DNA from: Microbacterium sp. 8M
GTDB lineage: Bacteria > Actinomycetota > Actinomycetes > Actinomycetales > Microbacteriaceae
Length of the DNA: 64,000 bases
Assembly (NCBI RefSeq): GCF_902506375.1
Contig: NZ_LR733284.1
Span: forward strand, 2,527,092-2,591,091
Direction: 5' to 3'
Shown here: positions 36,991-45,669 of the stretch, piece by piece
How the letters are laid out: every line of letters starts with the position of its first letter
Numbering within the stretch: the stretch's first letter is position 1
Position numbers and translations under genes: made by a program
Notes under the pieces: generated by a model
Seen by the model: only the letters and a program-made list of their open reading frames with translations
What the model was told of the DNA's origin: nothing
Databases searched by the model: none

Positions 36991-38447
36991 GCTTCTCCTT
37001 CTCCGGTGCGGGCACCGGTGCGCTCCGCCCCCGGCGCGGCGATGCCCGCGTCCCGGGAGAGGAGGTCGGCGAGGGTCTCCCCGCGGACGATCACCCGCGC
37101 CTGGCCGTCGCGCACGGCGACGACCGCGGGGCGCGGGGTGGTGTTGTAGTTGCTGGACAGCGCGTAGCAGTAGGCGCCGGTCGCCGGCACCGCGAGCAGG
37201 TCGCCCGGGGTGACGTCGGAGGGGAGGTACTCGTGATCGACGACGATGTCCCCCGATTCGCAGTGCGAGCCCACGACGCGGACGAGCACGGGTGCCCCCG
37301 TGCCCTCCCGCGACGCGATGCGCGCGGAGTACTGGGATCCGTACAGGGCTGGGCGGGCGTTGTCGCTCATGCCGCCGTCCACGCTCACGTAGAGCCGCTC
37401 GCCGCGGTCGCCGAGCGACACCTCCTTGGTGGTGCCGACCTCGTACAGGGTCACGCCCGCCTGGCCCACGACCGCGCGGCCGGGCTCGAAGGCGAGGGTG
37501 GGCACCGGGATGCCGCGCACCTCGCACTCACGCGCGACGGCGTCCACGATCGCGTTCGCGAGCTCCTCGATGGGTGTCGGATCGTCGGCCGCGGTGTAGG
37601 CGATGCCGAATCCGCCGCCGAGGTTGAGCATGGGCAGTTCGCCGCCCTCGCGCAGCGCCGCGTGCAGCTCGATCATGCGGGAGGCCGACTCGGCGAACCC
37701 GCGGGATCCGAAGATCTGCGAGCCGATGTGGCAGTGCAGGCCGCGCAGCTTCAGGCTGGGGATCTCGCGGATCCGCGCGACGAGCGCGGGTGCCGCCTCG
37801 AGCGGCGTGCCGAACTTCTGGTCCTCGTGCGCAGTGGCGAGGAAGTCGTGGGTCTCGGCGTGCACGCCGCTGTTCACCCGGAGCAGCACGCGCTGCCGGA
37901 ATCCCCGGCTCTCGGTGCCGCGGCGCTCGGCGATCGCACCGAGGCGCTCGATCTCGATCGCGGAGTCGAGGATGATCGTGCCGACGCCCACCTCGACCGC
38001 GCGCTCGAGCTCGGCGACGCTCTTGTTGTTGCCGTGGAACCCGATCCGGGACGGCTTGACGCCCGCTGCCAGCGCGATCTCGAGCTCGCCGCCACTGCAC
38101 ACGTCGACGCGCAGGCCCTCCTGGGTCACCCAGCGCGCCACCTCCGTGCTGAGGAACGCCTTGCCCGCGTAGTAGACGCGCGCCTTGGTCCCGTGCGCCG
38201 CCGCAGCGTCGTCGAACGCACTGCGGATCCGCGCCGCGTGCGCACGCACCTCGGCCTCGTCGAGCACATACAGCGGAGTGCCGAAGCGGGCACGCAGCTC
38301 GGCCACGCCCACACCGCCGAGCTCGAGCTCTCCGTCGGCGTCGCGGCGCGCGGATGCCGGCCACACCGCCGTGGGCAGTTCGTTCGGATCGGCCGGTACC
38401 TCCAGCCAGTCCGGGGCGAGCGCGTCGTCGGGCGATGCGGAGAGCAC
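36987..38447 (-). CDS. lysA: Diaminopimelate decarboxylase
   Basis: Last step of lysine synthesis: meso-diaminopimelate to L-lysine. A PLP fold-type III (alanine racemase-like) enzyme of 486 residues: PLP-Lys in YYAGKAFLS, HCHIGSQIF, GGGFGIAY, EPGRAVVG, and the substrate/dimer Cys region GSHCESGDIV. The start chosen is the GTG at 38447 because conserved sequence begins shortly after (LEVPADPNELPTAVWP is usual in relatives); the open frame extends further without conservation. It is followed by hom with an ATGA overlap. A TAGAAT -10-like box lies upstream. Confidence 0.94.
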   Translation of the reverse strand: MLSASPDDALAPDWLEVPADPNELPTAVWPASARRDADGELELGGVGVAELRARFGTPLYVLDEAEVRAHAARIRSAFDDAAAAHGTKARVYYAGKAFLSTEVARWVTQEGLRVDVCSGGELEIALAAGVKPSRIGFHGNNKSVAELERAVEVGVGTIILDSAIEIERLGAIAERRGTESRGFRQRVLLRVNSGVHAETHDFLATAHEDQKFGTPLEAAPALVARIREIPSLKLRGLHCHIGSQIFGSRGFAESASRMIELHAALREGGELPMLNLGGGFGIAYTAADDPTPIEELANAIVDAVARECEVRGIPVPTLAFEPGRAVVGQAGVTLYEVGTTKEVSLGDRGERLYVSVDGGMSDNARPALYGSQYSARIASREGTGAPVLVRVVGSHCESGDIVVDHEYLPSDVTPGDLLAVPATGAYCYALSSNYNTTPRPAVVAVRDGQARVIVRGETLADLLSRDAGIAAPGAERTGARTGEGEA

Positions 38448-38511
38448 AGGGCACCAATCGTCGTGTGGGACTCGGGTTCGAGGCCGGCCCAGAGCGGGCC
38501 GGGTTCTGAGA

Positions 38512-38517
38512 ATTCTA
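38512..38517 (-). promoter_or_regulatory. -10 box upstream of lysA
   Basis: TAGAAT on the minus strand, about 65 bases before the lysA GTG; no good -35 is seen at 16-18 bases. The intervening leader includes a GGCCCGCTCTGGGCC inverted repeat (38485-38500 region). Confidence 0.35.
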
Positions 38518-38545
38518 AGGCACCGGGGGTCACGGCCCGACGGCT

Positions 38546-38977
38546 GTGACGGGCGGCGGCGTCGCGACCTGGTTGGATGAGGACGTGCGCGGATTCCATC
38601 ATGTCGAGCTGTGGGTCGTGGATCTGCATCGCGCGAGAACCGAATGGTCCTGGCTGCTGGGACGCCTCGGATTCGTGCCAGAGGACGACTGGAGCGACGG
38701 CAGCTCATGGAGAGCCGGTGATGCGTATCTGACGATCTGCGTGCCGCCCGGAGTGCAAGGCTCGCGACACGACCGGCGGCTCCCCGGACTCAACCACCTC
38801 GCTTTCCACGGTGGTTCGCGCAGCGACGTCGACCGGCTCATGGCCGAGGCGCGGGAGCACGGCTGGAAGGCTCTGTACAGCGAACGGTACCCGCACGCGG
38901 GCGGGCCCGACCACTACGCAGGGTGGCTGGATAACGGCGAGGGGTTCAAGGCCGAGGTCGTCGCGACGCAGGCCTGA
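38546..38977 (+). CDS. VOC family (glyoxalase/bleomycin-resistance fold) protein
   Basis: A 143-residue single-module vicinal-oxygen-chelate protein. FHHVELWVVDLHRARTEWSWLLGRLGF is the first beta-alpha-beta unit and LNHLAFHGGSRSDVDRLM the second, with potential metal ligands His20, His85 and a late Glu/Asp. The C-terminal HYAGWLDNGEGFKAEVVA resembles dioxygenase-like family members. The start could also be the GTG at 38585 (VRGFHHVEL), which has GAGGAC near it and would remove 13 non-conserved residues. It is divergent from lysA. Substrate unknown. Confidence 0.75.
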   Translation: MTGGGVATWLDEDVRGFHHVELWVVDLHRARTEWSWLLGRLGFVPEDDWSDGSSWRAGDAYLTICVPPGVQGSRHDRRLPGLNHLAFHGGSRSDVDRLMAEAREHGWKALYSERYPHAGGPDHYAGWLDNGEGFKAEVVATQA

Positions 38978-39012
38978 GGCGCACCGGCGCCCCTGCCGCC
39001 GAGGTGGGGTAG

Positions 39013-40500
39013 TCAGAACGGGGCCGATTCGTCGTCGGGTGGCGGGTCCGGTTGGTGGATGGTGAAGGTGACGGGTGGGGGTGGTTTGTCGATGTAGCTC
39101 GCGCCGGTGGGGCTGGTCCATTCCAGGATCCCGGCGCCGAGTTGTTTCACTTTCCACGCGGTGTGGTGTTTCAGGACGTGGTGGCGTCGGCAGAGTCCGC
39201 CGAGGTTTCCTTCTTCGGTGGGGCCGCCGTGGGCGGCGTCCACTGTGTGGTCGAGGTCTTGGGCTCGGGGTGGGAGCCCGCAGGTGAGGAACCGGCAGCG
39301 TGAGTCGCGGGCGTGCAGGAGCCGGCGCAGGTCGGCGTTGGGGCGGTAGTGGTCGACGGCGAGGATCGCCCCGGTGACCGGATGAGTCAGCACCCGTTCC
39401 CACGCGGTGGCGCCGCCGGCGAGGATCCGGGCGGTGTCCGTGTCGATCGGCTGCCCGCCGGCGAGCTCCGCGGGCAGCTCGGTACGGACGCGGAAGGCGG
39501 CCCACTGGTCGGCGTGCTCACGCGGCTGCTCGTCCCGCTGGGTGGTGTGCACCCCGAACGCAGTTCCCGGGCGCGTGGGGGATCCGCGGTGCGGAGCCTG
39601 GTCGGGTGCCATGGCCGTGAACGCGGGCACCGTCACCTCCACCCGCGCCTGAATCGCCGACAGCAGCCCGACTGCGGTGTCGTGTCCGGACGGAGAACCG
39701 GTGAGGAGCGTGTCCGCGCACAGGTCCGCACGCAGCTGGTCGAGGGTGCGGTCATCGGCAGGGTCGCCGATGCCATCCGCATCCGGGGCGATTCCCGAGG
39801 CCGCTTCTTTCACGGCCTTCGCGTTCGCGGCCTTGATGAGGTGGGCTTGCTGGGTGAGCCGGTCGAAGATCCCGTCGATCACCGCAGCGGAGTGGATGAG
39901 GCCGAGCTGTTTCTGTCCGTCGGGGAGTTCTTCCCGCCACACGGCCCGCTTCTCCTGCGCGGCGCGGTGCCGCTGCGTCAACGACCGCGGGGCGAGGCGT
40001 TCCGCGATGCGTTCCACGATCCGCTTCGCCCGATGCGGAGTCTCACCCGAACATGCCGCGACCGCCGCCCGTTCGAACTCCGCCCGCACCTCGTCGTCGA
40101 GACGCGCCCCGGTGTCCTGGATCAGCCGGACATGCGCCGCGTTGATCCGCGCGTCCGTGAACGCCTGCATCGTGGTCGGGTACCGGGTCATCAACTCCGC
40201 CGCCCGCGACATCCGCCCCTGCACCACCCGGTCCGACATGTGCAACACCGCCGCCAGCTCCGCCGCCACGCTGCGCGCGGCGAGGTCCACCGCCTCACCC
40301 CGCACCGCGGAAGTGCCGCCGGCCGCAGCGAGGTGTTCCGCGAGACGCTGGGCGACGGCCAGGTGCGCGTCCCGCACCGCCTGCAACCGGACGATGGACG
40401 CCTCCGTCACCGCGAGCCCGGATGTCACCATGGCCAGCACCGCGACCGGATCCACCGGGTCCACCCCGGGACCCTGAACCGCGCCGACCGTGTTCGTCAT
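39013..40500 (-). CDS. HNH endonuclease-domain protein with DUF222 (13E12 repeat family)
   Basis: A 495-residue protein: the N-terminal two-thirds is the helical DUF222 domain (RDAHLAVAQRLAEHLAA...SRAAELMTRYPTTMQAFTDARINAAHVRLI) and the C-terminal part an HNH nuclease motif (CRFLTCGLPP, DLDHTVDAAHGGPTEEGNLGGLCRRHHVLKH is the region). Such genes occur in many copies in actinobacterial genomes and are related to mycobacterial REP13E12 elements. The role is unknown. The ATG at 40500 is preferred; the frame extends ten codons further. It sits between VOC and YihY genes, inside a break of the argS-lysA synteny; no flanking repeats were found. Confidence 0.88.
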   Translation of the reverse strand: MTNTVGAVQGPGVDPVDPVAVLAMVTSGLAVTEASIVRLQAVRDAHLAVAQRLAEHLAAAGGTSAVRGEAVDLAARSVAAELAAVLHMSDRVVQGRMSRAAELMTRYPTTMQAFTDARINAAHVRLIQDTGARLDDEVRAEFERAAVAACSGETPHRAKRIVERIAERLAPRSLTQRHRAAQEKRAVWREELPDGQKQLGLIHSAAVIDGIFDRLTQQAHLIKAANAKAVKEAASGIAPDADGIGDPADDRTLDQLRADLCADTLLTGSPSGHDTAVGLLSAIQARVEVTVPAFTAMAPDQAPHRGSPTRPGTAFGVHTTQRDEQPREHADQWAAFRVRTELPAELAGGQPIDTDTARILAGGATAWERVLTHPVTGAILAVDHYRPNADLRRLLHARDSRCRFLTCGLPPRAQDLDHTVDAAHGGPTEEGNLGGLCRRHHVLKHHTAWKVKQLGAGILEWTSPTGASYIDKPPPPVTFTIHQPDPPPDDESAPF

Positions 40501-40698
40501 ACCCCCTATCCAACCCGGGGCCACCGACATTCCCGCGGCCGGAAAGTGCCTGATCGGATCCAGAAAAGATCACAATCAGATCACGAAGCAGATGCCCCTT
40601 CCGGGGATGAACTCAGGAGCCGCTCAGCACCCGAAGCCGTCGAATCGCATGCGCCCGGGCCTCGCGTCAAGCCCGCGCACCGCGCTTGCGTCGCTCGC

Positions 40699-40704
40699 TA
40701 CGCT
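40699..40704 (+). promoter_or_regulatory. -10 box of yihY-like gene (leaderless type)
   Basis: TACGCT, exactly six bases before the ATG at 40711. The rest of the 210-base gap from 40501 shows AT-richer sequence with repeated GATC tetramers near 40550-40600 but no other clear signal. Confidence 0.5.
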
Positions 40705-40710
40705 CGGACC

Positions 40711-41838
40711 ATGGGCACCCGTACCGATGCCGAGCAGCCGCCCGCCGAGAAGTCGCGGCTCCAGCGCAGGATCGACGCCGTGGTGGCGCGCGTGCTGCGC
40801 TGGAGACTGGCGCGCACATGGCTGCTGTACTCCGAGAAGCACGGACCGGCGCTCGCCGACGGCATCACCTACCGCGCCCTGTTCAGCGTGTTCGCGGCGG
40901 TGCTGCTGGGCTTCTCCGTCGCTGGCCTGTGGCTGTCGGGAAACCGGCCGGCGCTCACCGCGCTCATCGACGCCGTCGATGCAGCCGTTCCCGGCCTCAT
41001 CGGGCAGGACGGCCTGATCAGCATCGCGACGCTCACGGCGCCGACAGGCCTCTCCATCGCCGGCGCATTCTCGCTCGTCGGCCTCATCGGCGCCGCGCTC
41101 GGCGCGATCGGATCCCTGCGCATCGCCCTGCGCACGCTCGCCGGCCGGCTCGCCGACGATGTGCAGTGGTACTGGGTGATCCTGCGCAACCTCGGACTCG
41201 CCGCGGGGATCGGCATCGGATTCGCGCTGTCGGCCGCCGCCACGGTGCTCGGCTCGGTCGGGGTGGACTCGATCGCCGCACTCTTCGGGGCGGAGCACTC
41301 CCTGGCCGCTGCGTTAACGGAGCGGATCGTGTCCGTGGTGGTCGTCTTCGCCCTGGACATGGCGGTCGTGGCGGCGCTGTTCGCCGTGCTGTCCGGCGTG
41401 CGCGCCGACGCGAGGAACCTGTGGGCCGGAGCCGCACTCGGCGGCGCGGGCCTGCTCGTGCTGCAGCAGCTGTCCGCCCTGTTCGTGCGGGGCGCCGCGG
41501 CGAACCCGCTCTTGGCGTCGTTCGCCGCCCTCGTCGCTCTGATGCTGTGGCTCAATCTGTCGGCGCAGGTGGTGCTCCTCGCGAGCGCCTGGATCATCAC
41601 CGGCGTCGAGGACGCAGAGGACCGCGCGATCGGCCGCCCGCGCTCGTTCGCCGAGCGCCGGCTCGATCGCGCCGAACGGCTGCTCGCCGCGACCACGGCA
41701 GAACGCGATGCCGCACGCGACCAGCTCGGCCGGGAGAATCCGGAGATCCTGGCAGAGCACGAGGCCCTGCGCGCGCCCCAGGAGGAGGAGCCGCGGCACC
41801 TGCCCTGGTATCGGCGCCTGCTGCACCGCCGCAGCTGA
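40711..41838 (+). CDS. YihY/virulence factor BrkB family membrane protein
   Basis: A 375-residue inner-membrane protein with about six membrane helices, from the first (LFSVFAAVLLGFSVAGLWLSG) to the last (LVALMLWLNLSAQVVLLASAWI). The family signature GITYRALFS near residue 51 and the WLNLSAQV motif late in the chain are present. The N-terminal ~40 residues and the C-terminal ~70 (Arg/Glu-rich, probably coiled: FAERRLDRAERLLAATTAERDAARDQLG) are cytoplasmic. Function is not established; some relatives were wrongly called RNase BN. The ATG at 40711 has a leaderless-type -10 box. Confidence 0.87.
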   Translation: MGTRTDAEQPPAEKSRLQRRIDAVVARVLRWRLARTWLLYSEKHGPALADGITYRALFSVFAAVLLGFSVAGLWLSGNRPALTALIDAVDAAVPGLIGQDGLISIATLTAPTGLSIAGAFSLVGLIGAALGAIGSLRIALRTLAGRLADDVQWYWVILRNLGLAAGIGIGFALSAAATVLGSVGVDSIAALFGAEHSLAAALTERIVSVVVVFALDMAVVAALFAVLSGVRADARNLWAGAALGGAGLLVLQQLSALFVRGAAANPLLASFAALVALMLWLNLSAQVVLLASAWIITGVEDAEDRAIGRPRSFAERRLDRAERLLAATTAERDAARDQLGRENPEILAEHEALRAPQEEEPRHLPWYRRLLHRRS

Positions 41839-41867
41839 CCGGATGCGCTGCCGCTGACCGGGCGACT

Positions 41868-41903
41868 GCTGTACCGCCGCGGCGGACCGGGCGGCGGTGC
41901 AGC
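41868..41903. terminator. Hairpin between convergent yihY-like and DUF2993 genes
   Basis: GCTGTACCGCCG (41868-41879) pairs with CGGCGGTGCAGC (41892-41903) through 12 pairs including one G-U, 29 bases past the YihY stop. Probably serves both convergent genes. Confidence 0.5.
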
Positions 41904-41932
41904 CGAGCGATGCGCGGCCCGACCGAGCACGG

Positions 41933-42853
41933 TCAGGACGCGGGGCAGGTGCCGTTCTCGAGCAGGGCCGGATCCGTCGTGATCGCGCTGTCCGCCGTGA
42001 ACGTGGCGACCAGCACGCCGTCCTTCACCCGCAGACCGCCGAGGTGAACCCCCGCGGGCAGACGGTCTGCGATGCACACCTTCTGGGTGGCGAACAGTGG
42101 TTTCAGCGCCGCGCCGAACGGCGACGACGCGACGGTATCGGGGTCGACGGTGAGCGCGCCGATCGAGGCCGACGTCGGCGTGAACGTGAGCTCGCCGCCC
42201 TCCGCGCCAGGGGTGAGCGACAGCGCGAGCGGGACCGTCGCCCCGAACAGCTCCACGGATCCGGTCGCCTTCACATCCGAGCCCGCGATCGTGACGGCGT
42301 CGATCGGCGCCGACTCCCCCGCGGCGGCCTTGACCGCAGCCTGCAGCTGATCCGCCGTGATGCGGAACGTGCCGGTGGCGCTGCCGAGGGCACCGCCGCG
42401 GAGGGGGACGCCCGTGGCATCGACCTGGACGGCACTCGTGATGGGTCCGATCGCGACACTCTTCGTGGACAGATGCACGTCGTCCAGCCGCCCCGCCACG
42501 AGCTGGGGCAGCACGATGCCGTCGACGGCGACGTCCAGCTGCTGATCCGCCGGGAGCTTCAGTGCCGTGATGACCTGCGCGCGGATCTGCTGCGCCACCA
42601 CGGCCCGCGCGACGAACTCACCGCCGACCACGAGGGCGGCGAGCACGACCACGAGGATGCCGAGCACCCACGGCCAGCGCCGGCGACGACGCGGCGGCGG
42701 CACCGCGGTCGGGGCGGAGGGAAGCGGCGGGCGCGGCGGGACGACGGCGGCTCCGTTCCCGGTCTCCGTCGGCAGGGGCACGGTCGGGTGCTCCGAACCG
42801 AGATCCCGCGGATACGGCTCGGTCGGGTGCGTGCCCTCCCCCGCGCCGCTCAT
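41933..42853 (-). CDS. DUF2993 (LmeA-like) exported protein
   Basis: A 306-residue protein with a proline-rich cytoplasmic N-terminus (~1-58), one membrane anchor (WPWVLGILVVVLAALVVGGEFVA, ~60-82) and a large extracytoplasmic DUF2993 domain. In mycobacteria the DUF2993 protein LmeA is needed for lipomannan elongation and binds phospholipid; transfer of that role here is inference. The start codon follows the argS stop with one base between, so the two are translationally coupled. The end CIADRLPAGVHLGGLRVKDGVLVATF is typical of the domain. Confidence 0.82.
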   Translation of the reverse strand: MSGAGEGTHPTEPYPRDLGSEHPTVPLPTETGNGAAVVPPRPPLPSAPTAVPPPRRRRRWPWVLGILVVVLAALVVGGEFVARAVVAQQIRAQVITALKLPADQQLDVAVDGIVLPQLVAGRLDDVHLSTKSVAIGPITSAVQVDATGVPLRGGALGSATGTFRITADQLQAAVKAAAGESAPIDAVTIAGSDVKATGSVELFGATVPLALSLTPGAEGGELTFTPTSASIGALTVDPDTVASSPFGAALKPLFATQKVCIADRLPAGVHLGGLRVKDGVLVATFTADSAITTDPALLENGTCPAS

Positions 42854-42854
42854 G

Positions 42855-44522
42855 TCACATCCGCTCCGGTGCCGACACCCCGAGCAGACCGAGGCCGTTG
42901 CGCAGCACCTGACCGGTGGCGTCGTTCAGCCACAGGCGCGTGCGGTGGACGTCCTCCACCGGGTCGTCGCCCTGGGGGATCACGCGGCAGTTGTCGTACC
43001 AACGGTGGTAGAGCCCCGCGAGCTCCTCCAGATAGCGCGCGACGCGGTGCGGCTCGCGCACCTCGGCGGCGAACGCCACGATCCGGGGGAACTCCTGCAG
43101 GGCGCCCAGCAGCGCCGACTCGGTCTCGTGCGTGAGCAGCTCCGGCGCGAACGCCGAACGGTCCACACCGGAGTCCGCGGCGTTGCGCGCCACGTTGTGC
43201 GTGCGGGCATGTGCGTACTGCACGTAGAAGACGGGGTTGTCGTTGGTGCGCTTCTGCAGCAGCTCCGGATCCAGGGAGAGCGGCGAGTCCGCCGGCGAGC
43301 GCTCCAGCGAGTACCGCAGCGCGTCGGTGCCGAGCCATTCGCGCAGGTCGTCCATCTCGATGATGTTCCCCGCGCGCTTGCTGAGCCGCGCTCCGCCCAC
43401 CGACACGAGCTGGCCGATGAGCACCTCGACGTCCTTCTCGGGATCGTCGCCGGCGGCGCCCGCGAGCGCCTTGAGGCGGTGAACATAGCCGTGGTGATCC
43501 GCGCCGAGCAGGTAGATCTTGTGCTCGAAGCCGCGGTCGCCCTTGTTCAGGTAATAGGCGGCGTCGGCGGCGAAGTAGGTGTACTCGCCGTTGGAGCGGC
43601 GGATCACGCGATCCTTGTCGTCGCCGAAATCGGTCGTGCGCACCCACACCGCGTCGTCCTGGTCGAAGACGTGCCCCTGCGCGCGCAACCGGTCTACGGC
43701 CTGGTCGACCAGGCTCGGTCCGCCGTCCTCACCCTTCGCGTGCAGGATCCGCTCCGAGAACCAGACGTCGAAGACCACGTTGAACTTCGCGAGCGATTCC
43801 TTCTGCTCGGCGAGCTGATACCGGTAGCCGAGCTCACGGGCGACGAGCAGCTGCTCGGCCTCGTCGAGGCTGAGGAAATCGGGCCGCTCCGCGAGCACGC
43901 GCTGTGCGATGTCGGCGATGTAGCTGCCGGCGTAGCCGCCCTCGGGGGTCGGCTCGCCCTTCGCCGCCGCGACGATGGATCCGGCGAACCGCTCCATCTG
44001 CGCGCCGGCGTCGTTGATGTAGAACTCGCGCGCGACCGTCGCGCCGCTCGCGTCGAGGAGGCGCGCGATGGCGTCGCCGAGCGCGGCCCAGCGGGTGTGC
44101 CCGATGTGCAGCGGTCCGGTGGGGTTCGCCGAGACGAACTCGACGTTGATCGATCGGCCCGCCTGGGAGTCGTTGCGGCCGTAGGCCTCGCCCGCGTCGA
44201 CGATCACCTTGGCGAGGGCGCCCGCAGCTCCCGCCTCGAGCCGCACGTTGAGGAATCCGGGGCCGGCGACCTCGGCGGAGGCGATGCCGTCCACCGCGGC
44301 GAGGCCGTCGGCGATCTGCCGGGCGAGCTCACGCGGGTTCGTGCCGAGCTGCTTGGCCAGTCGCATGGCGACATTGGTCGCCCAGTCGCCGTGATCGCGG
44401 TTGCGCGGACGCTCGAGAACGATGTCGGCGACGTCGAGCTCGAACGGCTCTCCCGGTCGTCGCTCGTCCGCGATCGGGGCGAGGACGGACAGGATCGCTG
44501 CGGCGAGGGCTTCGGGATTCAT
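42855..44522 (-). CDS. argS: Arginyl-tRNA synthetase
   Basis: Class I synthetase charging tRNA-Arg. The 555-residue protein has the N-terminal Add-1 domain for tRNA recognition, NPTGPLHIGHTRWA (HIGH signature), an ARLSKRAGN KMSKS-equivalent, and the DALR anticodon-binding domain at the C-terminus ending APERM. TAGAAT lies nine bases before the ATG. In many actinobacteria argS directly precedes lysA; here 4.4 kb with four genes lies between. Confidence 0.97.
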   Translation of the reverse strand: MNPEALAAAILSVLAPIADERRPGEPFELDVADIVLERPRNRDHGDWATNVAMRLAKQLGTNPRELARQIADGLAAVDGIASAEVAGPGFLNVRLEAGAAGALAKVIVDAGEAYGRNDSQAGRSINVEFVSANPTGPLHIGHTRWAALGDAIARLLDASGATVAREFYINDAGAQMERFAGSIVAAAKGEPTPEGGYAGSYIADIAQRVLAERPDFLSLDEAEQLLVARELGYRYQLAEQKESLAKFNVVFDVWFSERILHAKGEDGGPSLVDQAVDRLRAQGHVFDQDDAVWVRTTDFGDDKDRVIRRSNGEYTYFAADAAYYLNKGDRGFEHKIYLLGADHHGYVHRLKALAGAAGDDPEKDVEVLIGQLVSVGGARLSKRAGNIIEMDDLREWLGTDALRYSLERSPADSPLSLDPELLQKRTNDNPVFYVQYAHARTHNVARNAADSGVDRSAFAPELLTHETESALLGALQEFPRIVAFAAEVREPHRVARYLEELAGLYHRWYDNCRVIPQGDDPVEDVHRTRLWLNDATGQVLRNGLGLLGVSAPERM

Positions 44523-44531
44523 AGGGTTCCG

Positions 44532-44537
44532 ATTCTA
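44532..44537 (-). promoter_or_regulatory. -10 box of argS
   Basis: TAGAAT on the minus strand, nine bases upstream of the argS ATG; predicted leader is only two to three bases. Confidence 0.45.
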
Positions 44538-44587
44538 CGGCGTGCGCTCCCCGCGAGCCGCCGCGGCGAGCGGCACGGTGCGCCGCG

Positions 44588-45571
44588 TCAGACCGGGATC
44601 CCGGCGCGCAGCCGCGCGAGCACGGACTCGTCCACGTCGACGCCCGCGTGCCGCAGGGCGAGCGTGGTCGCCCCGGCCGCTCCGCTGTCCACCAGCACGA
44701 ACGGCTGGTCGCCGAACGCCGCGGCGAGGTGCTCGCGCAGCAGTCGCTGCGGCGCACCGTCGCGGGAGACGATGCTGCCCCCGGCGACGACCGGCCCCGG
44801 CTCCGCGCCGACCAGCTCGAGCGTGCGCACCAGCTGCTCCCCCGCCGCGTTCAGGATCCGCACCGCCACCGGATCCTCGTCTTCCGCTGCATCGAAGACG
44901 AGCGGCGCGAACGCCGCGAGCTGCACCGGGGCCTGCGCGTAGAGCACGCGGACGAGCTGCTCGAGCGCGGCGGGGCGTCCCTCCGCGCTGCGGTCGGAAC
45001 GGTGCGCGGCGACGCCGGCCGCCTGCAGCACCAGCGGCGTCAGCGCGGTCTCCGGCCCGAGTCCGTCGAGTTCGTCGACCGCCGCCGCTGCGGCGCTGCG
45101 GCCGATCCAGAATCCGCTGCCCCGGTCGCCGAGCAGCCAGCCCAGACCGTCCGCTGTGGCGACGATGCGGCCGCCCTCCACGCGCACCGCGCTCGCCCCG
45201 GTGCCGCACACCACGCCGTAGCCCACGGGAGCGACGGCGCCGCTCGAGTACATGGCGAGCAGATCGGACTCGAACGTCAGGGTTCCCGTGAAACCCTCCT
45301 CGCGCAGAGGATCCAGGATCCAGTCCGACCGGCCTCCGCGGGCATCGTGACCGGCCATCGCGATCACGATGCCCGCGACATCCGCAAGGGTCGCTCCGCT
45401 GTCCTCCAAGGCACCGGAGATCGCGCCGCGCACGCCGGCGAGGGCCGTGGGAATGCCCGATGAAGTGGGGTTTCCACGACCGCCGCGACCGAACCCGGCA
45501 CACTCGCCTGCGGCCGTGGCGAGCACCGCCCTGGTGGACGTCCCACCGGCGTCGACACCCATCACGAGCAT
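44588..45571 (-). CDS. BadF/BadG/BcrA/BcrD-type ATPase, probable N-acetylglucosamine kinase
   Basis: A 327-residue sugar kinase of the actin-like fold. The phosphate-1 loop is GVDAGGTSTRAV at the N-terminus; GVVCGTGASAVRVEGGRIV is the phosphate-2 region, with GLGWLLGDRGSGFWIG and an adenosine-binding VVAGGSIVSRDG after it. This pattern matches the GlcNAc-kinase branch of the BadF family. The ATG at 45571 has GGGGTG as ribosome site. It is divergent from the RpiR regulator and next to an NgcEFG-like importer, which fits phosphorylation of imported amino sugar. Glucosamine or N-acetylmuramic acid are alternative substrates. Confidence 0.8.
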   Translation of the reverse strand: MLVMGVDAGGTSTRAVLATAAGECAGFGRGGRGNPTSSGIPTALAGVRGAISGALEDSGATLADVAGIVIAMAGHDARGGRSDWILDPLREEGFTGTLTFESDLLAMYSSGAVAPVGYGVVCGTGASAVRVEGGRIVATADGLGWLLGDRGSGFWIGRSAAAAAVDELDGLGPETALTPLVLQAAGVAAHRSDRSAEGRPAALEQLVRVLYAQAPVQLAAFAPLVFDAAEDEDPVAVRILNAAGEQLVRTLELVGAEPGPVVAGGSIVSRDGAPQRLLREHLAAAFGDQPFVLVDSGAAGATTLALRHAGVDVDESVLARLRAGIPV

Positions 45572-45630
45572 GTTGCACCCCAATTTGTTATCTGTCCTAC
45601 TTGATTTTTCCGACGAGACGCGATGAGAAT

Positions 45631-45662
45631 GTTTTTCACCCAAACCGGGACCCGTTTTCACC
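45631..45662. promoter_or_regulatory. Tandem GTTTTCACC elements between kinase and RpiR genes
   Basis: GTTTTTCACC (45631-45640) and GTTTTCACC (45654-45662) are direct repeats about 23 bases apart (two helical turns), immediately before the rpiR start region. They are the best operator candidate for the adjacent RpiR protein. A TATGGT (45669-45674) overlaps the proposed start codons. Confidence 0.4.
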
Positions 45663-45669
45663 GGAGGCT

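Noticed and set aside
39013..40500. The 13E12/HNH gene as part of a mobile element
   Set aside because: No flanking direct or inverted repeats, transposase or integrase was seen; these proteins are often multi-copy, but mobility here is unsupported.
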